Below, piece after piece: positions 46,115 through 57,947 of a stretch of DNA of 64,000 nt. The number at the start of each line of letters is the position of its first letter. Positions within the stretch are counted from its first letter, which is position 1. The notes below the pieces were generated by a model. The model was not told the origin of the DNA. It ran no database searches and saw only the letters and a list, made by a program, of their open reading frames with translations. The translations under genes were made by a program, and so were the position numbers. The stretch is from Macrothele yani. Taxonomy: Eukaryota; Arthropoda; Arachnida; Araneae; Macrothelidae. The stretch spans positions 20,833,001-20,897,000 of the forward strand of contig CM077011.1 in the NCBI GenBank assembly GCA_039090855.1, given 5' to 3'.

Positions 46115-46910
46115 TTAGCCTTTTAACCGGCTGAAACAAGTGAACTCGGGGTAAGAAAAATGGGCTGAAATAAGCTCGAAAGGATACATTCGCTGTCTAA
46201 GAAATGGACTGAAAGCAGCTGTTCTAAGAAGCGAACAGAATGCTGCTGGAACGAGTGAGTCTCCGTATCAGAAAGAGTGGCTTCGCCCTTAGCTTTGTTA
46301 TTGAAAGTGGTCTTTCACGGGGATGCTTGACACTAATCCCTAAAAGGGTTATAACAATGGCAGCGAACCTAAAAGCGGCCACAGGCTCACACTTTTGAAT
46401 AACACGTTTGAGTGCCAGGCCAGCAACCGAGGGCGTTTTGTGCCTGAATTGGCATGTAGCGTGGAGAGATGCAGGAGTGAAACTCTTCAACGCCTGCCTT
46501 AAGTCCTCTTCCCTCCACGCTATATGCCGCCTCAGGCACAAAACTGCCCCATTTGCTGGCGTGACACTTAACCGCGTCGTTCAAACGTGTGTGTCTATAG
46601 CCGCCTTAAGGAAAAAAGAGTGAAGATATTTGCCACTTGGTTTTACCAGGAGCAGAATGTCCTTGTCAGGGGGACTAGCATTTCTCTGCCATGCTTTGTA
46701 TAGTGGAGCAGAGAATAAAGGACTATAACAGAGCGTTTATCACCAGTGACATATCTATGGTTAGTAGAACTGAGCTGAGAGCGGGGAATCAATTGCTTTG
46801 CTGTAGCTTTCGTAAAATCCGGAAGCTATTTCAGCATTTCTGTTTAAGAGCTCCAGAAAAGTTTTGGACAGCATTTGGTTCAGGTATATTTGCCGTTTAA
46901 AAAGTTAAGA
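46115..46910 (-). repeat. Dispersed repeat family, reverse copy interrupted by a palindrome
   Basis: The family end block in reverse (TTTTAACCGGCTGAAACAAG near 46120) opens it. The inner block GGAGCAGAGAATAAAGGAC (near 46706) and CTGTAGCTTTCGTAAAATCC (near 46801) close it. A foldback sequence at 46368-46610 lies between these parts and is absent from the other copies. Confidence 0.6.
46368..46610. repeat. Imperfect palindrome, about 105-bp arms
   Basis: The left arm includes TTTTGTGCCTGAATTGGCAT and TAGCGTGGAG; the right arm read in reverse includes TTTTGTGCCTGAGGCGGCAT and TAGCGTGGAG. Outer parts also match (CACGTTTGA, GCCAGCAA). Arms meet near 46490. Probably a foldback MITE; no target duplication was identified. 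Confidence 0.7.
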
Positions 46911-47643
46911 ATCATTTCACAGTAGACAATGAAGATTAAGTAATATTACGACTTCTTGTATAAGAATTGGGATCATTTTTTTCTTTAATTCTGGCTTAAA
47001 GGAAAATTCTAATAAATTCTCTTTGAACAATTTTTGGCAGATTAGTAGAAAACGAATATTCACTTTTATCTAAGAAAGTTTACACGTTCCCATTGCTTTT
47101 CCTCCGTAGATTAAATGCGAAACTAATTTTCTATTTTATTTTTGAAAAAGTGAGATACTTTTGTGTTCAAAAGAACTTTAACACTAAACTGTCTCATTTT
47201 ACTCTGGCGTTTCGAGTTCGTGTGATGAAAAGGGCAGCAACTTTCCCTGTTTGTGATATCAGAAAGCATAAAATCGTACCGGTAATAAATGAAAATGTTA
47301 AAGTTTAATCAGATAAAATATGTATTATGTTCCTTTGGTTTTTTCCATATGTGATTCCCGCTTTGTTTGAATAATACTTAGATAACCCCTCCCCCCTCAG
47401 TAATTTCAAGCGTGAGGATACCCTGTGTGAAATGTTTCAAGCAACATGCCTGGTCCTGTGAGCAAAGGAAATTCTTTCAGTCTCCTTTATCAGGGTCCGT
47501 AACAAATATTTTCCCTCGTAGTCTATTACCATTCATTATTCTTAACGCGTGCGTTAGGGAAATCCTTTTTTGTTGGGACACTCGGAATTATGCGGAATAT
47601 ATTCCAGCTATTTCTTTGTTTAAAAAAACACATAGGTTTTTCA
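46911..47643. other. Intron or intergenic sequence, nothing recognised
   Basis: AT-rich; no coding or repeat signal. Confidence 0.5.
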
Positions 47644-48119
47644 CTTGGAGGCATGGCCGTCTTAAGGGGTGAGCCAATGGCGCCGGTGCCCAGGGCCCCC
47701 AACGACCCAAGAGTCCTATGGGTTTGCAAAAAAATCAAACTCTTTCACCACTCACCAGAAGATTATTTTTTTTTATATTTAAGGAAAAAAAACACCCATG
47801 CAGAAAGTTGGAAGACCTTCAGCCTTTCTTTTTTCTTTTCTTTTCAAACCTTGCTCGTAGCTTCGATTTCCAGAGAAGGCAGGAGGGAAGTTAGGTATTA
47901 AAGTGGATCTTTTGTGACAAAATAAGTAAACAAAAAATAAGCCGACCTCTCTCCAGTTACCGAATGGGGGTCAGACGAGGGTCATGAAGGACACGCGCAA
48001 ATCGCAATTTTTTCCGAATCAATTCTTCCGGTTAAACAGTCATTTGTGCTGTATATTTATACGAAGAAATGCACGTATGTATATCACTGAGGTTTGCTCA
48101 CCTGGTCTACTTATATATG

Positions 48120-48120
<1 letters not shown>

Positions 48121-48156
<36 letters not shown>
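48121..48156. repeat. (TA)n microsatellite
   Basis: About 17 TA units. The Tc1 element at 48157 starts directly at its right end, in line with TA target choice. Confidence 0.95.
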
Positions 48157-48159
<3 letters not shown>

Positions 48160-49344
48160 TGAAGTGCCGGAAAAACTGGTACAGATGAGCTTATGCAAAA
48201 TACATAGCAACGTTACCTATGCGCGTACTCGGTTGCGTCCACCAATGCGTATATAAAGCGATAGACATCCTTGCCAGCTGTCAGAGCTGTTTTCGGCATG
48301 AGAATGACAAGTAATAAGGATTTAAGCGGTGTCATAGTTGGCGCTCGTGAGATGGGCCATAGTATTTCGGAGGTAGAAACGATGTTCGGATTTTCACGGG
48401 CGACCATTGCAAGGGTGTACCGTGCCTAGAAGAATTCCGGCAAAACCTCCAACCTACGATATCAGTGTGGCCGTAAAAAGACATTGGGTGAACGTGACCA
48501 TCGTCGGCTGTCAAGAATCTTTTCACGCGATAGGCGTGCATCACTCTCGCAGGTATCACCGGAATTCAATACTGGAGCCTCAACAAGCATCAGCGTCCGG
48601 ACTGTGCAACGTACCCTGCATGATATGAGTTTTGGGAGCCGACGCCCAACTCCATTCCCCTTGATGGGTGCACGACACAGAGCTATGCGCCTCGTTTGGG
48701 CACGGCAATACCACCACTCGATGGCTGGAAACAAGTAGCATTGTCTGACGAGTCACCTGTATCGGGCAGATTGAAGGATTCGTGTGTGGCGCAAACCCTA
48801 TGAAGCCATGGATCCCGCCTATTAACAGGGAACTATACCGACTGGTGGGAGGTCCGTAATAGTATGTGGTGTATCTAGATGGACTTCACTGGAACCCCTG
48901 GTACGTCTACAAACGTCTGTGACCGGACAATGATATGTGGCTTTCTGGCGAGGTACACCCGTTCATGTCCTGCATTCATGCTGATGGGTTGGGCCTATTC
49001 CAACAGGACAATGCACCTCCGCACAAGTGTCGCGACGCCACATTATGATTAGAGGAGCATTCATTTTAGTTTGGGGTGTTGCCATTCCCACTCAAGTCCC
49101 CAGATCTCAACGTGATAGATCACATTTGGGATGTCATGCAACGCACTATCGAATACAGGAATCCAAGACTTCGGAATACAACCGAATTGTGGAATGCTCT
49201 ACTGGAAGTACGGGGTGCATTGCCTACAGCATAATTCTAGAAGCTAGTGGAGTCCATGCCCCGTCGTATTTCTGTAGTCCTGCGCTCCCGTGGGGGACCT
49301 ACCAAGTATAAGACTGGTGTATCAGTTTTTCTGGCACTTTAGTG
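48157..49344 (+). mobile_element. Tc1-like transposon, inactive
   Basis: Ends CACTGAAGTGCCGGAAAAAC and its inverse GTTTTTCTGGCACTTTAGTG (to 49344) are flanked by TA. The plus strand encodes a decayed transposase: the helix-turn-helix region (SGVIVGAREMGHSISEVETM near 48324, RATIARVYRA near 48400), then ERDHRRLSRIFSRDRR near 48487-48540 and VRTVQRTLHDM near 48597-48628. The catalytic part is riddled with stops; only WRKPYEAMDPAY near 48789 and similar pieces remain. Length 1188 bp. Confidence 0.9.
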
Positions 49345-49847
49345 TATATATTCAATCTTCGCTGTTTAAATAAATAAAAATGGAGGGAGCCGCATACCGG
49401 CATTTTTGTCCGGAAACGGTGCTGGTTGGTTTATTTCTTCTGCTGTTTTAATTTAATTTTCGTTGAATAATTTGTAGAATGGGAAATAAACATATCTTTA
49501 AGCACCAATTTTCTTGTAATGTACTAAGCAACTAAATGTGAGTGCATTTAATACACTTTTCATTCAAGTGGTATTTAAAAAGTTACTGGACATTGAATGT
49601 CTCTTCTCTGAGATAAAATGGTGCTGGCGGTGAATATACGTAAGCATTCTGATTTGTTGAATATACATAATACCATATGTGAATAAAAAAAGACCACACT
49701 CTGAAATAATACCATATGTTGTATATATTTATATATAAATAAGATAAGGGGGCCGAAAAATGTGACTGCCCAGGGCCTCCAGAAGTTTTTAGACGGCACT
49801 GCTCGAAGGCATAGCTTTATATCTCATTCAGCTCTCTCTCTCTCTGT

Positions 49848-50093
49848 TTTTTTTTTTTTTTTTGCTTTTTGGTTGGAAATTTGACGACCAGTTTGAGCAG
49901 CTGAATAGGCTATAGGCTGTCGCCCGTCTCTAATTTAGGGCCACCGGTTCCAGGATTCCAGGAAAAGGAGAGAGGCAGTGCCGTAAGACAAACACAACAT
50001 CTATGCCTTACCGGGGTTCGAACTCGGAACCCATCCCGGACGAATAACTATAAGCCAGCGCTTAGATCAATGCGCCACCGGGGGAGGGAGGGG
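49848..50093 (-). repeat. tRNA-derived SINE, minus orientation
   Basis: T-run at 49848-49865, TTTGACGACCAGTTTGAGCA, CTAATTTAGGGCCACCGG, reverse box B (GGGGTTCGAACTC near 50014), and a head ending AATGCGCCACCGGGGGAGGG. Confidence 0.87.
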
Positions 50094-52750
50094 TGGCCTC
50101 TTTTTTCTAACTGTTGAAACTGAAAATCACTTTTCCCTCTGATAAAAACATTTTGTGCACAGTTTGTCAATTTTCTTAACACACTTTGTAGTCACTTGTG
50201 AGAATGAGTTGCTATTTCTGTTTTTGGATATTTTATCAATTGTAAAAATCCGGTTTTTTCAAACTGGCTCCACTCACAATGAATAATCCCGTCTACATTT
50301 CGTGCTTGAAATTGTGCGCAGCTTTTCCCTAGTAGTGCGTTTAGCTAAATTTTTTAACTCCCTGAAACTGTGCTTTAAAACATATTTTTCAGAAGACGTG
50401 CTCATTACAACCAAATATTCTACTATTTCTCTCTTGTTTTAACTTTTAATTACAAAGATAAGAGTCATAATTAAAATTTCCGAAAAGGAGGGAAGAAGTA
50501 AAGAAGAACTAACTATACATTTTCGGTTAACTTGAAGTGAAAAAGGATCCTGCAATTCTTCATCGAAAAGTTGAACCTTCCACAGTTGGTTTAGATCACT
50601 ATACGATAACTGGCAGTTTCCTTTGAAGAATTACCGGGATTAAAGTGCCATCCATCCAATTTGAAACGTGCCAGAGAAAGAACGTAACTGCGCCATAATG
50701 GGATGCCACTGAAATTTTATTTCCTACAATCTTCTTTGTGTAACAAAGAGCCAACTCAAAGCGAAGAATATAATCCCAGCTGCCGTAGTCTTATATCGAC
50801 AAACCAGAGATCGATTTTAAACAGAATTCCCGAGGTGTCTGTCAAAAAAGCAGAGGGTAAGTCCAGCAGTGAAATGAAAACAGGGAAGTCTCAAGCCACG
50901 CATTAGAAACAAAATAACGAAAAACTACGATGAGTGGGTCTGAGAAGGAAATCCATTGCAATCCTAGAGGACGTAAGGGAGAAGAAAGATCGGGGTACAA
51001 AGTGCGATTGAATGTCAAGGATACGAACTACAGTTGAGGCAACGATCTAATGCCAGGGAAAATGACCGTCGAGAACGCCCTTCAGCGCGAAAATTGCCAG
51101 GACGTCGGAAGAAAGGGCCCTGTCATGACCAATAACACCCTCGAAGGGCCAGCTGAACAACCTGGTTCGAGCGGTGGCTCGCCAAAAGACAAATCTTGAA
51201 GGTACTGAGACGCTTGTGGGATAAAATGCCACGATTCAAGACGAAAGAAAAAAAATGGAAGGAAACAGGCGGCGTTTGTTTGAAACTTCTTTTTTCCCCC
51301 TTCATTTCAGAGAGGAAACTTCGTGTTTATAAAACCATTCTTCTAACAAAAGGATAATGGATTTTGACAAGGCTGGACATTTGCTCTGCGTTTATCGGAA
51401 CTTTCAGACGTATCGTGCTTCTTCAGTTTTCTTCTTTTTTTTTTTTTTAAGAACCGCCTGCTTACGATGTGATCACTTTTATCTCGGTACACAAATAAAA
51501 CTGACAAAAGTTTGTGGAAAAAGAAAGAGCATTAGTAGCGCCGATAATACTAATATCACACTAGTAGTATCGCTTGATCCTCAAATGATATTTCTCTTCT
51601 TCCACATGATATCATGGAAAAATATTTCAGTTTTATTGGGGCAGAAAAAATATTTTTATTATATGAATATAATTCAAAATATATGGAGTCTTACAAGTAC
51701 AACATTTGAAAATGCGCAATTAACTGATTCTAACAAAACGCACTTTTACTCCATTTCTAACAGAAGAATCATTTGAAAAGTCACTGTAATTGGCATGTTC
51801 GGAAAGCGCAAAACACTTTAATAAAATTAAAGTAACTGGTAGAAACAGAAGGCACACAAAAACGCAGTGGCGTAACTACCACCCCCGCAGCCCCTGGAGC
51901 TGCGGGGGGGGTGGTGGTACAGATAACGAAAGGGGCGTACTACAACTGCGAGTTATAGTTTCATGAAAAAAATTGAACACGCACAATAATTAACCCAAAG
52001 ATTTATATTTTGCTTTAAGATATATTTAGCTTTGTCTAAATCAATGCCTAGTTTCACTTTTAAAGCACTGAATGTCCTACAGATTGGAAGTGTTCTGCTC
52101 TTTGACCTCGGGTTGTAATACGATTGCTCTGGGGTTGTAAATAATACGATCGCTCTCCAATCGCCCTCTCTCTGCGATGCTTAAGAAAGGCGCGAGGCGG
52201 GGATTCCCCGTGAAGGATGTGGGAAAACAGTCAGTTACCTAAGATTACGGGCACCACAGGCTTCAACATTTATTCACAGCAGCTACAGATCTGCCATTTG
52301 TAAGAGGGTGATTTCTTATTTTTCCGATCACAATAATCTCAGTTTTGTTTTGCTGCTGATGTCAGTGCCCGCCAAAAATGTTAACCTCTCTTTGTTGTTT
52401 TTATGTAAATAATAATTGTCGTCATTAAAAGTAAGAGTCTTGTTTGGCAAACATTTTAAGAAAGACCCTGTTTCGTTGACATTATCTCAGCAGTATATTT
52501 CCCTGAAATCTTCAAAACTTTGTTTTTTTCAATGGTTGCCGTCGCCGTCACACACGCTTCCACTTTTCCACGAAACAATCTTTCCTTTTATACCATGGCG
52601 TTAATTAAATTTATCTAACCAAACGAAACTAGATTGGAATACCCCTTGACCCAAACGATTGGCAAACTGTAACGTCTTTTCTTTCACAAGATGACCTAGA
52701 GATTGGCTAGCCTTTGTCACAAACAATTTTATTCCATGTTAAAACAGCTT
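50094..52750. other. No gene recognised; one GC-rich hairpin
   Basis: Mostly AT-rich. At 51863-51925, CAGTGGCGTAACTACC is followed by a strong hairpin (CCACCCCCGCAGC against GCTGCGGGGGGGGTGG). This looks like one end of a DNA transposon, but the other end was not found. Frames such as 51357-51776 show no motif. Confidence 0.45.
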
Positions 52751-53955
52751 CATTCAATTTTCCAAAATGGCACGTATTAGAACGTTTCCTGTCAGGTTTG
52801 ACATCTTCAAAGGTTTAAGCGTGGACTGGCAGATCCACCCTGCCGAGGAAATTTGCCCACCGTGGGACAAGGAGAAACCCACGGGAGTTGGGCATGAGCT
52901 GTTCACGGACGGCTCAAAGTTGAAGGGACAAGTGGGGGCAGGCTTCTGTGCGTTCTCGGACGGGGACGAAGCCACTGCAGGAAGCGTGAAATTATCGCAG
53001 AACGCTTCTGTCTTCCAGGCAGAACTTCTGGCGATAGAGATGGCACTCACCTGGGCACTCCCCAGGCGTAGTGAAGAAAGAATAAAACTCTACTCGGACA
53101 GTGAGGCAGCACTGCAGGCTCTGAGTAGATTCAGGGGAAGAAACCCCATCGTCCAGAGGATCAAAACCCTCTTGAGGGCAGAGGGAGATGGGGCAGTTAG
53201 TTTCCACTGGGTACGAAGCCATGTTGGAATTCTAGGAAACGAAAGGGCAGATCAGCTGGCGAAGGCAGCCACGCTGAAAGAGACGGTCGACGTGCAATGC
53301 AGAACGCCGCGAAGGTGTACTCGCGCAGCATTAGCACGTCGGACCATGACCGAATGGCAGGTCAGATGGGACACGGGAGAGACAGGGCGGAAGACACACA
53401 GAGTGTTTCCGAAGGTCTCGACCAAACGAGCACAGACAAATAAGTTCCTGAATCAAGTACTCAGTGGCCATGGCATCAGCCCTGAATACCTAGGCAGATT
53501 TGCCATCAGGAACTGCACTTGTCCCTGTGGAAAGAGAACGGCAAGCATAGAACACTGCGTACTTGAATGCAGTGGCTTCGCCGAATGGAGAAACACACTG
53601 ATCCCAGGTGTGCAAAGAACGCGAAGATTGGATCTGCTGATCCAATCTTCCGTTAACAGGAGGGGGATAATAGCCTTTGTAGAAAGGCTAACCCTCCAGC
53701 AACATACCATCTTCCCCAATCAAACGGGGACCGAAACGCAGGAGGTGAACGTGCACACCGAAAGCGATTCGGAAGACGAATGAGGGTAGAAGTCTGTGGG
53801 AAAGCAGACGAAGAGACCACCAATGTAAATATTCTGTAAATAATTTTTTTGCTATCTCTTGATGTTGTAAGTCCTAAGCATGAGGACAGTGTATACATGT
53901 GTGTAGATGTTTTGAAAAAGAAAATAAAGGGAAATTATTCCCCCCAAAAAAAAAA
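52750..53955 (+). mobile_element. 5'-truncated LINE with RNase H and poly(A) tail
   Basis: The 3' end of a non-LTR retrotransposon: an open frame (52767-53783), a short untranslated part with AATAAA at 53921-53926, and an A-run at 53945-53955. LINE clades with a C-terminal RNase H domain (I, R1, Loa and related groups) fit. No target duplication was identified, and the exact 5' break is uncertain. Confidence 0.78.
52767..53783 (+). CDS. LINE polyprotein C-terminus: RNase H and zinc-binding tail
   Basis: An intact 338-codon frame. Residues 44-170 are a type I RNase H domain, which removes the RNA strand of RNA-DNA hybrids during retrotransposition. FTDGSK has aspartate 48, VFQAELLAIEMAL has glutamate 86, LYSDSEAAL has aspartate 111, and HVGILGNERADQLAK has histidine 152 and aspartate 162, so all catalytic residues are present. 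Residues 250-275 form a likely zinc-binding tail (CTCPCG, then IEHCVLEC), common after RNase H in these LINEs. The acidic end is SDSEDE. Upstream reverse transcriptase is missing, so the first methionine is probably an internal one. The lack of any stop suggests a young insertion. Confidence 0.87.
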   Translation: MARIRTFPVRFDIFKGLSVDWQIHPAEEICPPWDKEKPTGVGHELFTDGSKLKGQVGAGFCAFSDGDEATAGSVKLSQNASVFQAELLAIEMALTWALPRRSEERIKLYSDSEAALQALSRFRGRNPIVQRIKTLLRAEGDGAVSFHWVRSHVGILGNERADQLAKAATLKETVDVQCRTPRRCTRAALARRTMTEWQVRWDTGETGRKTHRVFPKVSTKRAQTNKFLNQVLSGHGISPEYLGRFAIRNCTCPCGKRTASIEHCVLECSGFAEWRNTLIPGVQRTRRLDLLIQSSVNRRGIIAFVERLTLQQHTIFPNQTGTETQEVNVHTESDSEDE

Positions 53956-54735
53956 GTTCGAGGGCAAGGAATCTTCCAGTCAACGATAAAGTAAGAAACG
54001 ACCTATCCCGCCAGACAGAGCGGGAACCCAGACAAGGTATACTAGGTCGCCTGCCAGCACGTCACCACGGGCTGGTCTCTAGGCCATTGGGGTGGCCAGG
54101 GTCCGAACCGGCGTCTCAAGGCAGGATAATTGTCGCAACATGTCAAAATAACATCCAAGGTGCTCAATAAGTCCCCGTGGAGCCAAGACAGATTGGCGGA
54201 ACGGGACAATGAAATCAGTATAGTATATATCTTCAAAGGTTTCATAACGAACTCCCGCTATTTTACAGTTGTCGACACTGTGCTTAGGAGAAAACCAAAT
54301 TTTACTGCAATATCTTTTTTGCGCATTCCACTGTTCACGTTCTTCAAAACCTTTACCTATTCCAAAACATTGAGAAATATTTTTTAACACCGCGAACACA
54401 CACTTGAGGTTTAGACAGACTTAAATAAATTTAACCTGTTTTACAGACGAGGAAGTTTTCTTTATGAGGGGAGACAATACTTTCCGCTAGGTGTGAGCTT
54501 AACCGCACTTTCCTTTTTCCTCTCGCGACATTTTCTGTTAAGTTTCTTCTTACTTGTTTTACTTAAAACATCGTCATTACGGTAGGAAGATTCCCGATTT
54601 GTCTTGAAACAAAATTCGATATTTTGAAATTTTTTTCGATACATAGTAACAGGTTTTGTAAGTAATGATCACGGGGATCCACAAAACTTCGATATATATA
54701 GAGAATTTTGATATATGGAGGTCCGACTGTATATA
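53956..54735. other. No clear feature
   Basis: Just after the LINE tail, 54000-54125 is GC-richer and reads like an old tRNA-like repeat on the plus strand (GGGTCCGAACCGGCGTCTCA near 54100), unconfirmed. The rest is AT-rich and unrecognised. Confidence 0.4.
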
Positions 54736-55941
54736 CATTGATGAGCCATTAAATTATGACCACCTACCTAATAAGCTGTAGGACCCCCTTTATCCCACAA
54801 AACAGCGGCCACTATGCAAGGCATTGATTTGATGTGAAGGCGATAGGTATCTCGTCGTATCAGGTACCATAATGTCACCAGCAGGTCCTCCAGTTCCAGT
54901 ACATTTCGGGGTGGTGGTGATTTAGCGCGAGCCCGCTTTTTCCAGTCGAACCACAAAAGTCCGAATGGATTCATGTCAGGTGAAATTGGAGGCCAGGGCA
55001 TTAACAGAAAGTCACCAGCATGTTCCTCGAACCACTCTTTGACAATTCTAGCAGTGTGGTATGGCGCAGCATCCTGTTAGTGATGACCATCACCAGCAGA
55101 GAACACAGTTGCCATTAATGATTGAACGTGGTTCGCAACGATGTTCAGATACCAGACAGCTGTGAGGAATTGTGCTATTGAGATAATGGGGACTAAAGTG
55201 TTCCAAGAAAACATCGCGCACATCATAACACCGCCGCCGCCAGCAGTGCATCCAGGTGCCATAGCCTCCGTTGGTAATCTGCGTATCCGCACTCGGCCAT
55301 CTACGTGATGCACCAGGAATCTCTTTTAGTCAGACTAGGCCACCTTCTTCGAATCATCCACTATCTAATCTCTATGATCTAGGGCCCATTTCCTGTGCTG
55401 TTGGCGATGACGTGCAGTGTAGGGGACCCGGCTGGGACTTCGGCTACGCAGGCCCATGCGCAGAAGGCTACGATTGTAGCCTTCTGCTAGAATTGTCAAA
55501 CAGTGGTTTGATCACCACTGTTGTAGCTGCGGGTATTTGTTGCACTGTGCCCTGTGGTCGCAGTGAACAATGCGCGACAGTCTCCGCTCCCCTCTGGCAT
55601 CAGTGAGGTGTGAACGACACATGGCAGAACGACTGTTCGTCGTTTGGCCGCATGCGCACCACTTTTGATAGGTACTCACTACAGTGACACGTGAACAACC
55701 CACAAGCCGCGCCGTTTCCGAGATCCTAGTTCCGAGGTGCCATGCTATCACAATTTGTCCTTTATCAAACTCCAATAAATCGGCAGCTTTTCCCATTCTG
55801 AGTCCGAACACTCTACTAACCGAAAGCCGGTCCACCCGTTGTACATATATTGCTCTGTCAACTTCACCTGCGCCACCGTTTGGTCTCCAGGCGTGCTCAT
55901 TTCTAAAGGCTGCGGGTGGTCATAATGCAATGGCTCATATG
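54736..55941 (-). mobile_element. Tc1-like transposon, inactive
   Basis: Ends CATTGATGAGCCATTAAATT and, at the right, the inverse of CATATGAGCCATTGCATTAT, each continuing into ATGACCACC, with TA on both sides (54734-54735 and 55942-55943). The minus strand encodes a near-complete but broken transposase: MGKAADLLEFDKGQIVIAW at 55741-55797, ERRLSRIVHCDHRAQ near 55560-55605, MGLRSRSPSRVP near 55405-55440, HHVDGRVRIRRLP near 55277-55315, and SPDMNPFGLLWF near 54945-54980 where the catalytic glutamate is changed. It belongs to the same broad group as the expanded copy at 37573-41190. Length 1206 bp. Confidence 0.9.
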
Positions 55942-55943
55942 TA

Positions 55944-57947
55944 TATATTATGTTCGTTTGCCTGTATTTCAAAGTCGAAATATTAGTAACAGTTCTTTCA
56001 GTGATGCTTGGTGCGTATGTATTGGAGAACGTATGTATTTGTGTATTCTGCCTTTAGCAATTATTCCACTAACATTGGCGTCGAATTTGAGACATAAACG
56101 TGATCAAAATTCCCACAAAACATAACTTCAACAGTCAAGGTCTGTGTGAATTTTATATGGAAGATATAGAAGTACAAAATTCTTTCGAGGACGCCTTGCG
56201 CTAAAATTTTTACATAATGGATTAAATACTCTTATGTCACCAAAGATAAGAAAATATTCGTTAAGTATACTACATCTGGAGGTGAAAGAATCACGTGAAT
56301 AATCACTATAGATTACCTAATACATTAGAAAATCTTCCCAATGGATAATGCCTCCTTTTGAGCAACTTAAACCCCCCGTGGAGCAATTTCTTTATCTTAC
56401 CTCCTTAATGTCACAAAATGAGCTTGCAGATTAATTTGTTTAAGAAGTTTTGAAGTTTAATTAACATGTCGTTAACGCCATGAAAAACATTAGTATTTTT
56501 TCTTATAGAAACCGTTTATACTTATTTGTGTCGTAAAAACCAAGCTTTATGTTATTTACCGAACAGAAGTTTCCTTCTCAAAATGTCGCCCTGAGAGCTC
56601 CCAAAGTGTGTTATTATTTAAATTGCGGTTACCTTAAGTAGCTTATGCTCAAACTTCTTTTCGCTTGAACTATGAGAAGCGCGTTTGGAGATGGCTAATT
56701 TTAATATCTTAAGGTTGTCAGTCAGCGGCTTAATGAGCTTAAGCAATTAACAAGGCCCAAAAAAGGTGGCAGGTCATTTATTTATCGAAGCGCATTTTTG
56801 CTCACCACACCTTCGCGTCTTCGAAGAAAACACATCACCCTGACGCAGCTGAAATTGTATAATTTTCCGCACAACAAATTAAACCCGAAGAATACAAATT
56901 TTCCGATAAATTAAATATGTGTGACATGATTAATTTTTTTTTCACTCTGCTCTACCTATTTTTTTTTTATCATGATGTAAATGCAGTTTTTTGTGTTTTC
57001 TCGTTCATTAGTATTTTTAAAACGTAAACTGCAGAACTTTTCATTCGAGTGACATATTTTTTACACAAAGAACTGGCATGTGAAGGATGACGAAGCAGTA
57101 CGCTTCACGAAAATATTTTTACGACGATACTTACAACAAATTATAGATGGAGAACAGATCACTGATTTGTTTTTTCATAAAGTGCAATCTACCTTGTTTT
57201 TAGGATATCGGGCTGCAATGCCTGGTGAAGAAACGCCATTCTGAAGTTTTGGTACTATGCATATTTCCCAAAAGTAACAAACTAAACCCTAAGTTAAATC
57301 AGATCTGGAAGTAACAGAAATGAGTAACGGACTTAATCAAAACCATTGCTGAAATCCAATTTTTGAATGTAGCCCCAAAAAGTGTCGCATCAATAGCTAA
57401 TTCCATTGTTACTCAACATTATATTTTTCTTAACTATAGTCGAACATTATTTCATCATGCTTTTCACAAACATAACAATATCTCATTGCAGTTTTCATAA
57501 ATTAAAAGAACCTCATGCTAAATGTGATAAAAGGCATTTTGATGCTATACATCTTTCCCGATAATAGTAAAGTATGCATAATAGCGAAATTATGACACCC
57601 CTTGGGTCCCTAAAGGGTAAATTACCTGCTATTGACGAGAGCTTTAAAAGATGTATAATACGATATAGCTGCACACATCCTAGACAAAAAGTTACCAGTC
57701 CCCCTCACTAACACACTTGCGCTTCGGGTCTTCCTTCTATCTTGAGGTCAGATTTTATCTTGCGCATGCGTGGAGAACTTTCCTAGCTACATCACATTTA
57801 GCGGTTATCAGGTTCGTTTCTTACGATCGTCTAAATTTGAATACTATGCAATAATGAGAATAATAACAAAAATGAAAATCCTCCAAATACGTTGCGTCAG
57901 TGAATAAACAAAGACATCGCTCTTTCCAGGTTTTAGCAACACATACC
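55944..57947. other. No feature recognised
   Basis: Two kilobases of AT-rich sequence without open frames of note, repeats or transposon ends. Confidence 0.5.

Larger units (their letters stand above)
47652..49801. mobile_element. hAT-like non-autonomous element with nested Tc1
   Basis: The left end CATGGCCGTCTTAAG and the right end, read in reverse as CAGTGCCGTCTAAAA, are inverted. The inner words GTGCCCAGGGCCCCC and GGAGGCCCTGGGCA are also mirrored. The flanks CTTGGAGG (47644-47651) and CTCGAAGG (49802-49809) agree at six of eight positions, as in an old 8-bp hAT target duplication. Without the Tc1 at 48157-49344 it would be about 960 bp. No hAT transposase was seen. Confidence 0.6.

Noticed and set aside
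51357..51776. 139-codon plus-strand frame
   Set aside because: AT-rich frame with no domain, no neighbours and a low-complexity start.
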